Assembly: GCF_026262505.1 (NCBI RefSeq)
Contig: NW_026529251.1
Span: forward strand, 92,933 to 156,932
Reading direction: 5' to 3'
From: Trichomonas vaginalis G3
Taxonomy: Eukaryota; Parabasalia; Trichomonadida; Trichomonadidae
Length of the DNA: 64,000 bases
The position numbers and the translations under genes are program-made. Shown piece after piece: positions 26,076 to 35,528 of this stretch (its first letter is position 1; the number at the start of each line of letters is the position of its first letter). The notes under the pieces were generated by a model. That model did not search any database. It had not been told where the DNA came from and saw only the letters and a program-made list of their open reading frames with translations.

Positions 26076-26349
26076 TTAGCAAATAAATTTTAATGAAATG
26101 TTGTGGTCGTCAAATATTTTTATAACGTCTGGGAACTATATTTTAAGTTCAACGTTTCACCTCCTTTCATAACGTATATCTTGTCAATGACATTATATGA
26201 AACACACAGCAACTAATGTCGGGTCTCTATTTCTTTGATGTTTATATCGTCTGCCTCTGTCAAAGTTTCAATAGTTCTTTTCAAACTTCATGAGGTGCAA
26301 TGACATATGAGTTCACTTTTACAGGGTTGTGTTCGACCAAGTTTAACAT
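26076..26349 (-). pseudogene. 91-residue Maverick protein, broken copy
   Basis: Counterpart of 41055-41330. Helical first half and beta second half; unrecognised. It begins within the stop of the upstream gene, as in C. Confidence 0.5.
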
Positions 26350-26652
26350 TATACTTAAAGCTTGAACAAATCTTCTCCTGAGTTTGAAGTTTGTCTTTCA
26401 GTTGTTGGTAGTCGTTTCGAATATCTGCAACAGAACTTAAATCTCTGCTAACTTCAGGATATGTTGGTTCTTTTACAGGACAATTGTTATACCATCTTCG
26501 TCTTCGTATGGTTTTCCCCATTTCAACATCTCTGTCTTTGACATTGACAATAACACTTTGACTGTTTGTTTGAGTTGGTGAATTTAACTTCACATCTGCC
26601 ACCGCCATTAAACCTTTTGAAACACTTACGCTTCTATTTTCGGAAATGACAT
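26350..26652 (-). pseudogene. 100-residue Maverick protein, broken copy
   Basis: Counterpart of 40753-41055. Ser/Val/Thr-rich N-terminus, acidic middle (YPEVSRDLSSVADIRND), helical end. Broken, about one or two interruptions. Confidence 0.5.
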
Positions 26653-26670
26653 TTTACTTAGAATAAAAAG

Positions 26671-26990
26671 ATGGACGTATTCGGATATCTCTTCGAAATG
26701 AAGCAAACAAGGTTTACACACACAAACAATACAAATACATTGACAGAATAGTTCTTTACACAAACAATGGAAAATGTTATAGAATAGCAGTCTTTGCTGA
26801 ACCTAAATATTTTTCATAAAGCAAAGAAAGTTGGTATAACCGAGATGGTGAAAGTTCTTGAAGCAGACAAAAATATAAACTTCAAAACTGACCGATATTA
26901 CTAAAGGAAAGTTTATATACAATATTATGTCAAAACTGGTGTACTGTCAATATTTGACGGAGAGAAGTCAGTTCAAGAACAACTTACTGA
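26671..26990 (+). pseudogene. ~105-residue Maverick protein, broken copy
   Basis: Counterpart of 40424-40734, divergent from the 100-residue gene. Visible pieces include VLYTNNGKCYRIAVFAEPKY and FIIQYYVKTGVLSIFDGEKS. Unrecognised. It converges on the capsid gene. Confidence 0.45.
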
Positions 26991-28583
26991 CCTGCTGCCA
27001 AAATCTGCTCGATGGAAGCTGTCGTTATACATCTGAGAGCCCAGCAGGTTTCATCGAACGAATCTTCAAAAGAGCATCTTCCGTGAAAAGTGCTATTGGT
27101 TTTGTAAACTTCTTTGCTTTCAATTCATCTGGACCGTCTCTGTCACCAGTATATTGTATTTGAACTGTACCAACAGTTGAAATCCACCCATAAAGTCTTC
27201 TGAGTCAGCAAAATGGAATGCCAAGCCAAAAGTTTGAACGGTCTCATTTGTATATTGAGTTTTTTGACCTCTGTATGAGTCCATACTTTCACATATGGCA
27301 ATAATAGAACTTTGCATTTCAGGGTTAATGGTCGTTGTGAAGTTGTTGTTAAAGTTCATAGCATCTAATGTCAAGTTGTATGACCTCATATCCTCAACTG
27401 TAGAATATTCTTCTCTTGGATAATATTTTGCCATCTATGTTTATATGATATTTAATACCAGGGTTGTAGAAACAAGAATAGTCATTTATAGTTCGTCTGA
27501 ACAGTACACAAACATAGTATCTGCATGTTTCATTGCAGTTGTTAAAGCAATATCTGTTCTTGCACTGGGTCAGCACTTTGGTTTCCAACTTCACCTGCAA
27601 AGTCTTTGACAGATATTTGGTGTATAGGGAACATAAGTGGAACTGCAATATATTTGGCAGCTAAAGCATTTGAAATATCTGGGTCCAACATATAGACTGC
27701 AAGTCTGCTTTCTATTCTCTTGCATTCAATTTTTCGCATGTGAACTTAACTGGGTCCCAAGCAGTTCCAGCAGCATTGAAATAATAGTTTACTTCAGTGT
27801 TGAAGTTTGAGAAACCAAAGTCTAAGTCAACTTTGTCTTTGCAAAAGTCGGCGAATGATGTTTGATTTGTTCCCTTTACGTCTGTAATAGTGAATGGGTC
27901 TTGTGTTGGTGCAATGACTAAGTTATTTTTGCTTGGAGTAAGTTCAATAGAAATTTTTCTGCCCAGTTTGGCAAGTATCTTAAAACCTGAAGATGAGAAA
28001 GATGACAAAGGAACTCTAAGTTCAGTTTTACTTTGGTTACTGCTGCTGCAGTTTGTTCAGAAAGGTTAACATAAACTCCTGGAACGTTAGGTCAAGTCTT
28101 CTTTATTTTCTCAATAGTTGCAATACTGGTCTGTTTGTTCTCTAGCTTGTGGTTGTACTGAGTTTCTCAAAGCGAACCATTCATAGTTTGCCCATGTTAC
28201 TGTTTGAACTAAGTCAGAGTTAGAATATACTTTATATCCCATGAAAACTTCTGGAGCATATTGGTATCCGACATAGAAAATTCCAATTGCAACCTTTCTT
28301 GTCAGACAACTTGGCAGAAGGTTTTATTTCAATGTCTTGTTCCACGTATAAGAATGAGTTGTCAATAGAATAATATAGAAAACTGTCGCAAGCAATATCT
28401 ATGTTGTTGAAGAACCTTCTCCAAACTCACCTACGTTTCCATAAGAAACAGCAGTTGTATATTCGTAAGTTTCCAGGAACTATTTCTGACCTTCTAATGC
28501 ATTGTCGCATTCGTTATACCATTCAGAAACATTTTCCGTTCATGGCATCCAAAACTGTGGCGTTATATTCTGAGCGGCGACAT
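26984..28583 (-). pseudogene. major capsid protein-like (double jelly-roll), broken
   Basis: About 530 codons, counterpart of 38827-40423. Beta-rich segments such as GKISIELTPSKNNLVIAP, SRLAVYMLDPDIS and WANYEWFALRN, with length and place next to the penton-like gene and the packaging ATPase, fit the Polinton double jelly-roll capsid. No unique motif allows certainty by eye. The copy is badly broken, six or more interruptions. Confidence 0.5.
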
Positions 28584-28599
28584 TTCATATGGGTAAAAA

Positions 28600-31500
28600 T
28601 ATAGAATAGTTGATTTATATGTCATAATAGAACCCATTCGTACCAAGCTTTACTTCTTCCTGACTGAGTTTTGTTGCATCTTTGCCTTATGTTCACCTAG
28701 TATGTTGTAAATTTCCATGTCCTTTTTGCCTTTGGGCTCTGGTCGCCATCTCAGGTAACCTATATCCTAGAAGATATTTGTCATAGTCTGTATTTGAGTC
28801 TTCGCTATTGTTGCATGACTCTTTCCTGAGTTTCCGGTTCAAAGCTCTTCAAACAGTGCCTGACCATATGAATATGCTCGTTTCCAAATATATGTTTTTG
28901 TAGCCATTCTGGTTTTCTTTCCATGTAACCAATAATATCTTTTGTGAATGGAAAGCTTCTTACCCAATGTTCCACGTCTTGCGTCATTTATTTCTGTAGT
29001 TTTTTATTTTGTCAAGGAACATGTTTTTCAATACTAACATTTCATTTGTACTGTCCATTTGAGTTTTCTTAAATATTCATCCCTTCTCTGTTCATTGTTT
29101 GCAAAGTAAGTTTTTATGACATTTGCAAACTTTCGTTTGCAAGTCAATGTACAATAGGTTCTCTCCTTCTCTCTCCCTAACTCTCTTTCTAAACTCTTCA
29201 CCAAATATACCATCTCTATGGTTCTGTGTATTCTTTGAGATAAATGTTCTAGAACGTCAGGTGTTATATTTCCATCAGCCATGTTCATTTCATACTGGTT
29301 CAAAATATCTGCATCTTTCATATCTTTCAATGGCATTAAAGCCGCGCTGAAATACCAGCTATATCTGGTTCACCATTCACTTCCATTGCGTCTACAACTT
29401 CTTGGAATTGAGGTTGTAAGTTTATGAACCACCTATCCGGATTAGCTTTATGACCCCATCTCATTGTAGTTCCATCGTCTGCAGAAACAAAAGTAGGTTT
29501 GTTTCCATATTGGTTAGGTTCTGAATGAACTTTAAACAATGTTTCATTCTATATGTTTTGTTGAAATTTAACCTTTTATTTTTCACCGAGTTCATCCAAA
29601 GATTGACGTTATATGCTCGTAAGTAAAAAGGGTTTATTGTATTTGCGTACATTTTCTTTCAGTACTTCCATTCTTTGCTGAATATTTTCATCTGATGTTG
29701 GAGTCTTTTGTATGTCGGCGAACATTTTTCGATATTCTTCTACTATGTCAGCCGAATTTTTCTTAGACTCTTGGAAAGATTCCATATTCTCCGCATACTC
29801 TTGTTGAGGTCAAGATTTTTCGGCTGTTCCAAATCTTCATCTAGTTCTGTGAAGTTAGTTTCCAAAGGAGGGACTTGTTCGTTTCCTTCAGGCTCTTCTA
29901 GCTGTTGTTGCTGAACTATTTCTTCCATGTCTGGTTGTATCTGAACTTCTTCCTGTGGAGTTTCTTGTACCTCATCTGCTGGCATTTCATATATTCCGAG
30001 ACCGTTTTTAACAAGTTCCCTATTTAAGTCATCCGCATTCATAACCCTTTCTTCTTTCGTTCCGTCTCTATTTTTTACGCGTTTCATGAAGATAGTTGAA
30101 TCATCATTTAGCTCTGACACCAAATATCTCGGAGTAAATTCATCCATGTCATTTGGATGATATGCTATTAAATCATATCCCTTAGCGAGCTTGTATTTTC
30201 CAGGTTTGAAATTATATCCCATTTGGTGCTGAACCATAAAGCTAAATAGGTTCGGGTCAGTATTTCCTTCCTTGAACTTTCTAATAGCTTCTTTATATCT
30301 GTCACTAAAGTCAAGAGTATCTGAGTAATCATAATTTTCCTTAAGCATTTTTAAGAATTCTTGGTTTCCTTGTTCTCTACTTCTTTTATGTCCTTGCTCT
30401 GTTTGTGCTGGTTGTTGTTGTGCAGGGTTTTGAACTGTTGGTTGCTGTGCTGGTTGTTGTTGTGCAGGGTTTTGAACTGTTGGTTGTTGTGCTGGTTGTG
30501 GAGGTGGTTGTTGTGCTGGTTGTGGAGGTGGTTGTTGTGTTGGTTGTTGTACTGGTTGTGGAGGTGGTTGTTGTGTTGGTTGTTGTGTTGGTTTTGGTGC
30601 ATGCCTGTGTCTGTGTCCATGTGACGATGTAAATGTTTTAGGTAGTCCTGGTGCAGGTGCTTCTCTTGGAGGGTTTGGTGGTATATAAGTTCCACTAGCT
30701 AGTATATAAGTTCCACCAGCTGGTATATAAGTTCCACCAGCTGGCACATATGTTCCATCTGCAGCATAATGTCCTACCTGACTTTTCGTTCTTAAGAAAG
30801 CATTTACTAGGTCTGTTTTGGTCTGTTGTAACTCTTTTTCTTGACTTTCCACAACAGTTGCTCTAACGGCGTCATAGGCACTTTGAACTGCCTGTCTCGT
30901 TGCTGCATCTGTTATTTTCGTCATATTTTGTGCTACTTCTCTTAACTCTTTGTCGAAACCTTCAGACTTCAGTTTCTTTCCAGATGAGAAGTCGTTCACT
31001 AGTTTCACCTTACTATGAAGAGCTTCGAAGGCATTCTTAAAGTCGGCATTCATTAAAGCTTCATTTGAACTGTCTTCATCCGCTTGTATTTTTGTCCTTA
31101 TTGACCCTATAAGTTGGGCTGCTTTAGCGTTGGCTTGGGCATCTAACCAGTCATTATTAGCTTTTATATATTCTGCGCTTTTCATTGCCTTTTGCATGGC
31201 TGCGTCGTTATTTTTTACTTTCTTGTGCTAAGTTTTCATACTGTACGGTTTGGTTTTTTGCAACTGTAAAAGTTTTTCTGCCTTTTACATTTGCTTCAAC
31301 TTCTTTTTTTATACTCATCGCTATCCATATATGTCTTTCAGGGCTTTTTGTTTTATCTCTTCATCTTTCAGTACTTTATATTGAGTAGTATGGTTTTTCA
31401 AAATTTATAACATCTTGTTCCATTTTTGCTACTTCTGCTGCTTTTTCTGACACTTTTTTCGCATATTCCTCTGTACTTAGTTCTTTCAGTTGTTCTTCTT

Positions 31501-31900
31501 TCTTCTTTTTCTCTACGTTTAACTCATTGAGTTTCTTTGTGTGTCTGTCGTATTCTAGTTTCTTTTCATTTTCACTTATTTGTTTCTGTCTATGTTTGAC
31601 TTTTGACATCTGTTATTTGATTTTTGAGTGAACTCAATTCATTTGACTTTGAGGGTTATAAGCTGTTCCGTCTGCAGCTCCACCATAACCTGCCATTTTC
31701 GCTAAAAGTGCCGCTCTTAAACCTCCACTCTGTGCACCAATAACTCGGTTTAAAAGCATAGGGTTGCTTGACATTTGTTGCAACATAGTGGGGTCATTCA
31801 TCATTTGTTGTTGCAACTGTTGTTGTGGTGTCAGTTTTACTATTGGATGTTTCAATGCTCCCTTCCTCTTACGTATATTCTTACGTAGCTTACGTGGCAT
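28600..31900 (-). pseudogene. very large virion-like protein with PQ repeats, broken
   Basis: Counterpart of 35529-38823. Starts with a basic MPRKLRKNIRKRKG peptide, then a Gly/Ala/Met-rich segment, a long coiled coil, AGGTYIPAGGTYI repeats, a Pro/Gln-rich repeat block (about 30405-30600), and a long C-terminal region with conserved FSFMVQHQ, YDLIAYHPNDM and RWGHKANPDRWF. Probably the largest structural protein of the particle. Broken, about six interruptions; the Pro/Gln block is longer here than in C. Confidence 0.6.
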
Positions 31901-32108
31901 TTTAAGTGAAGTTAAAAAGCGGTTTTTGACAGATGTTTATATGACACTTTTTGTTCAGCTCAAAAAACTACTCGGTCAAAGTGTTGTCACCGGTTGGTCG
32001 GCTGGGGTTCGGTCCTCCTCTTGGGTCTTGGGCAAAATTCTTAGGGCTAGAAGGCACGAAGTGCCTGGAAGCCCCACTTCCTTTTTTTTTTTTTTTTTTT
32101 TTTTTTTT
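31901..32108. repeat. Maverick B right terminus
   Basis: Leader of the large gene, then a GC-richer segment (CACCGGTTGGTCGGCTGGGG), the hairpin at 32052-32066, GGAAGCCCCACTTCC and a T-run (32082-32108). Only the last ~45 bases plus homopolymer mirror the left end. The segment from about 31986 recurs in the fragment at 63083-63155. Confidence 0.8.
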
Positions 32109-32113
32109 CATAT
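32109..32113. repeat. target site duplication of Maverick B, right (CATAT)
   Basis: Perfect copy of 7962-7966. Confidence 0.8.
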
Positions 32114-32366
32114 TACCTCAATATGGAATTTTATCACAAATGCAACAATAATTCTTCCTGATGAAGATTTATTAATCAAATTATTAAAATTCATAGAAAA
32201 AACAGAAAAAGCAACAGATGAATTATTCGAACCGGAGAATGATTTGGGTTTCTATGAATATTTAAATTCGATTTTCTCAGATATTACATCTGCGAGAAAT
32301 AAGCAATTTCTCTTGGAATTTCTAAATACCCATGAAGATGACTTCAATTATGATCAAACATTGTGA
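32109..32366 (+). pseudogene. unrecognised host gene, 3' part
   Basis: Starts with the second CATAT copy and reads 85 codons to TGA, in the same frame as the 5' part ending at 7966 once one target-duplication copy is discounted. Acidic and helical (LLIKLLKFIEKTEKATDELFE). This makes it the C-terminal end of the gene begun at 7112. Confidence 0.75.
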
Positions 32367-33931
32367 GGTCATTTTTGATCAACAAATTAATTGAAATTCC
32401 GATCAAAAAAAATTCACAAATTGGATCAAAAAAAAATCGAATCTCAAGTTAAAAATAAAAAATTTCTACATTTTTATCAAATTTAGATTTTTTTTTCAAA
32501 TCATGCGAATTGATTGGATAATTGCATATTTTATCCCATGCATCTAGAAGTATGTGTAATATTTTTGCTTTCATCAAGAAATTGTCGAATTTGATCTTAA
32601 TTTTTTTTGAAAAATATACTTTTAGAAAAAGAAATAGTGATTGAATAGCTGCCCATGCTGTAAAAGGGTTATTTTTACAAGTAAAAAAATTGTTATTTTT
32701 CGAGCAAGTCGAGGCTTTTTTACCATCTTATTTTTGAAAAAATTTACGAAAAATTATATCTGAAAAAACGCTTCATTTTGATATCTTACAATGATAAAAT
32801 ACCAATGTTGCTGGGATATAATAGCTACACCTGGACATCTACTACATTAATGCGTATGACAGGTAAAGTTGATTTCAAAAGTATAGCCTGGAAAGATTAC
32901 AATAAATCAACGATAATTCAAAAAAATTTCTTATAAGTTAACATAATAAAAATTTAATTTTTATATTGCTTGTATTATACTTAAGTATATAATATATTTA
33001 AATCTTAGAATGAAAATTCGGGACGCCCTAGCTATTCAATTTTCCCTTAGGACGCCCATAAACCTCTCAAAAATGTGATGTAAATATCACAATTTTGAGA
33101 AATTTACACTAGGACGCCTTAGGACGCCAACCCCCTTTTTTACCTAAATTTTTTTATGCAGTCAGGAAAAATGTATGGAAAACTATTTTTATCGAAATGT
33201 TTTATTATGTAGAATTTATTGTGCGCAATGGTTTAAATACAAATGGCTTTTTCCCATAAGAGGAAAAAAACTATCACTTTTGTTTCAATTTTTGAATGGG
33301 AAACAAAAAGTGCAAGAATAATACCATTCTATAAAATAACTGATATATTTTGTGATATCCACTTGACAGGGTTTCAATACTTTTTCAAAAAATATCAGTA
33401 AAGCAAAAAGATCGCGTCGATATTCTTGATTAGGGTTTTGCTATGACCTCAATCACTTTTATTTATTATTTTAAATATTATTTAATTTTATTATTTGAAT
33501 AGGCCAACTTATATTTGAGAAGCTCAATTTGAGACCACTTAATACATTGAAATATCATAAATATTGAAATAGTAAAAAGTCTATTTCAAAATATTCAAAT
33601 TATAAAAATTTATAATACTGAAATTGAGACAAATTAATAAATTCAATGTGTTTTTTTTGAAATAACTCTCAAATATTATTTTTTTGTTTATTTAATGATG
33701 AATAAATATGATTGCTTTAGTCAATCATAAAAACTAATTTAAGTTTAAAATAATGAAAGGATAATTTGATCGTTTTTTAAAATACAATTATTTTTGATGA
33801 TTTGCAAGAATCTTTGAAAAGAATATAATATAGGTTCTATTTTTCTAAAATTCATCCAAATCATGTATTACATAAATTACGATTAAAACGATGAAAGAAC
33901 CAAAAAGTGTGTTTTGTGTTTTGTTGTTGCG
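32367..33931. other. AT-rich spacer between Mavericks B and C
   Basis: Very AT-rich, without a full gene. It holds an 84-codon open stretch at 32685-32936, a cluster of four GGACGCC words at about 33020-33127, and a hairpin at 33064-33098 (CTCAAAAATGTGAT against ATCACAATTTTGAG). The remainder shows only runs of A and T. Confidence 0.6.
32685..32936 (+). pseudogene. possible C-terminal gene remnant
   Basis: 84 codons open from a stop at 32682 to TAA at 32934, without a convincing start. The text (GYNSYTWTSTTLMRMTG, DFKSIAWKDYNK) looks protein-like and uses more GC than its surroundings. No family is recognised; it may be the end of a decayed host or transposon gene. Confidence 0.3.
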
Positions 33932-33936
33932 TGTTG
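33932..33936. repeat. target site duplication of Maverick C, left (TGTTG)
   Basis: TGTTG precedes the A-run and recurs at 59346-59350. Confidence 0.7.
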
Positions 33937-33970
<34 letters not shown>

Positions 33971-34048
33971 TAGTGGGGCTTCCAGGCACTTCGTGCCTTC
34001 TAGCCCTGAAGATGTTTAGTATAATTGAAGTTTTTATTCGGAAAATTG
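33937..34048. repeat. Maverick C left terminus
   Basis: A-run 33937-33968, GGTAGTGGGGCTTCC, hairpin 33984-33998 (AGGCAC/GTGCCT), then sequence mirrored at 59200-59345. Confidence 0.85.
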
Positions 34049-35056
34049 TTAGTCTTCGGGTGTGAATTCGGAGGACTCTTCTTGGATTGAGTCTTGTGGT
34101 TCATCTTCTTGAGTAGAGTCTTCTTCTTCAACATCAAAGTCATCTGGTGTATCGAACTGAATGTATGAAAGCCAAATGTTGTATGTGTTTTCCAATTGGC
34201 TTTCAAACTTGAGATACATTCCATGCATGAGTGTTATTTCAGTTTCAACGTAGAGTTGCTGACGTGGCTTGAAGACATGCATGAGAATTGGTCCTCCAAA
34301 TTCGTCCTTGAAAAATTTGCAGTAGCAAACATAAACTGAGATAGAGTCTCCTTCTTCAATGTCTTCTGCTTGGTTAACGAAATGAATAGCAATTTTGCGT
34401 ACTTGAATTGTGTTGTTGTCTGAGTAAAATAATGGTTTGAACTTGGGGTTGAGTGAGCTAAGACATTGCCATTTTGCTGTTTCTTGTCCGTACTCACGTT
34501 CTTCTTCGTCATCCTGATATCCATAACTCTTTAATTTGAATTCGACCCAAAACTGTTCGACTTTTTTTGCAGCTTTGGGTGGAAGACTTTCAATAAGCTG
34601 ACATATAGTTCTGTCAACCATTATCTTTGTTATTGTTGGAAAATAGTTGACAATTGTGTCACCTAATTCGAATGGGTCAGGTGTTTCTTTTTGTAGTTTG
34701 GTAAAGTCTGCAAGAACTTTGTTGAGTTGTTCACAATATTCTTTGTTAAAAGTTGCAGCAACTCTTTCTTCTGGCTTTGAATTGAAGTATTCTTCAGACA
34801 ATCTGAGTAGTATTTTGCGTAGTTCAGCGTTGCTGTGGTTCTTTGTAATACGGAGCTCGTTTGGTATTGTTTTTGGTAGTGAAAGTGGCTTTGGATTGAG
34901 CGAATTGCAGGACAAATTTGAATTTGAATTGTCTGTTCTGCTTGGAGAATGTGTAGATGCTGCAGTTTGATATTGAGGCTCTAAACCTGTGGGTGCTGAA
35001 AGTTTGCAAGCAATTTCTTCAGGTGAATTTGGAGCGAACACGCTAGCGAATGCCAT
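34049..35056 (-). CDS. 335-residue terminal Maverick protein with acidic tail
   Basis: Ser/Pro/Asn-rich first ~70 residues, helical middle (AELRKILLRLSEEYF, KLQKETPDPFELGD), a beta-rich part (ISVYVCYCKFFKD, PILMHVFKPRQQLYV) and a long Glu/Asp tail ending EESSEFTPED. Unrecognised. The tail coding sequence lies within the terminal inverted repeat, so its last codons also occur at the other end of C (59160-59240) and at the left end of B. B has no full copy. Confidence 0.65.
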   Translation of the reverse strand: MAFASVFAPNSPEEIACKLSAPTGLEPQYQTAASTHSPSRTDNSNSNLSCNSLNPKPLSLPKTIPNELRITKNHSNAELRKILLRLSEEYFNSKPEERVAATFNKEYCEQLNKVLADFTKLQKETPDPFELGDTIVNYFPTITKIMVDRTICQLIESLPPKAAKKVEQFWVEFKLKSYGYQDDEEEREYGQETAKWQCLSSLNPKFKPLFYSDNNTIQVRKIAIHFVNQAEDIEEGDSISVYVCYCKFFKDEFGGPILMHVFKPRQQLYVETEITLMHGMYLKFESQLENTYNIWLSYIQFDTPDDFDVEEEDSTQEDEPQDSIQEESSEFTPED

Positions 35057-35528
35057 TAGACAAAAAATAAACTGTTTTTTTCGGACTACTCATAGAAAAG
35101 TTTGAAATAAACCGTTTTACCAACGGAGACCCCCTCTATTTTTTTATTTTATTTAATAGTTACCGTTGGAAAACCGTTCCATCTCAAATATTGAATGAAC
35201 TATAAACGTTTTTTGTTTTCTATATATACTTTTTTGTCCAACGGTAAAACTTTTTACACAACGGTTTTTGAGAGTCGTCGCTATTGACTTTTTTTGTAGA
35301 GCACTCAAAATAGTATAACTTTGTCCGGACAAGTAAGGGTCTATCGTCGCTACAGGAAAAGTTACAGGCGTTCCAAGGAAGTATACTTTGAGAAGCCTTT
35401 TTCCCTTATAGAATGAGATAGGACGGTTATTTTACAAAACTGACAACACTTTGACCGAGTAGTTTTTTGTGCTGAACAAAAAGTGTCATATAAACATCTG
35501 TCAAAAACCGCTTTTTAACTTCACTTAA
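35057..35528. promoter_or_regulatory. divergent intergenic region with AACGGT words
   Basis: The word AACGGT or its complement ACCGTT occurs about seven times between 35110 and 35275 in both orientations (for example CCAACGGTAAAAC, TACCGTTGG). It separates the divergent 335-residue gene and the large virion-like gene. No ORF is seen. Possible promoter or origin iterons. Confidence 0.5.

Larger units (their letters stand above)
7967..32108 (+). mobile_element. Maverick/Polinton B, 24.1 kb
   Basis: A complete end-to-end virus-like element lies within a host gene, with CATAT target duplications. Both ends are homopolymer runs (A at left, T at right) followed by GGTAGTGGGGCTTCC or its complement and a terminal hairpin. 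The integrase arm runs from 8227 to 14490, the variable middle from 14536 to 22177 and the morphogenesis arm from 22168 to 31900. Only a small remnant of the polymerase gene is present. The element is broken, with roughly fifteen or more interruptions, mostly in the morphogenesis arm. Intact target duplications and close similarity to C suggest a fairly young insertion. Confidence 0.9.

Noticed and set aside
30361-30632. Leu/Val/Trp-rich plus-strand frames
   Set aside because: They are antisense to the Pro/Gln repeat block of the large virion-like gene; the same shadow appears in C at 36796-37034.
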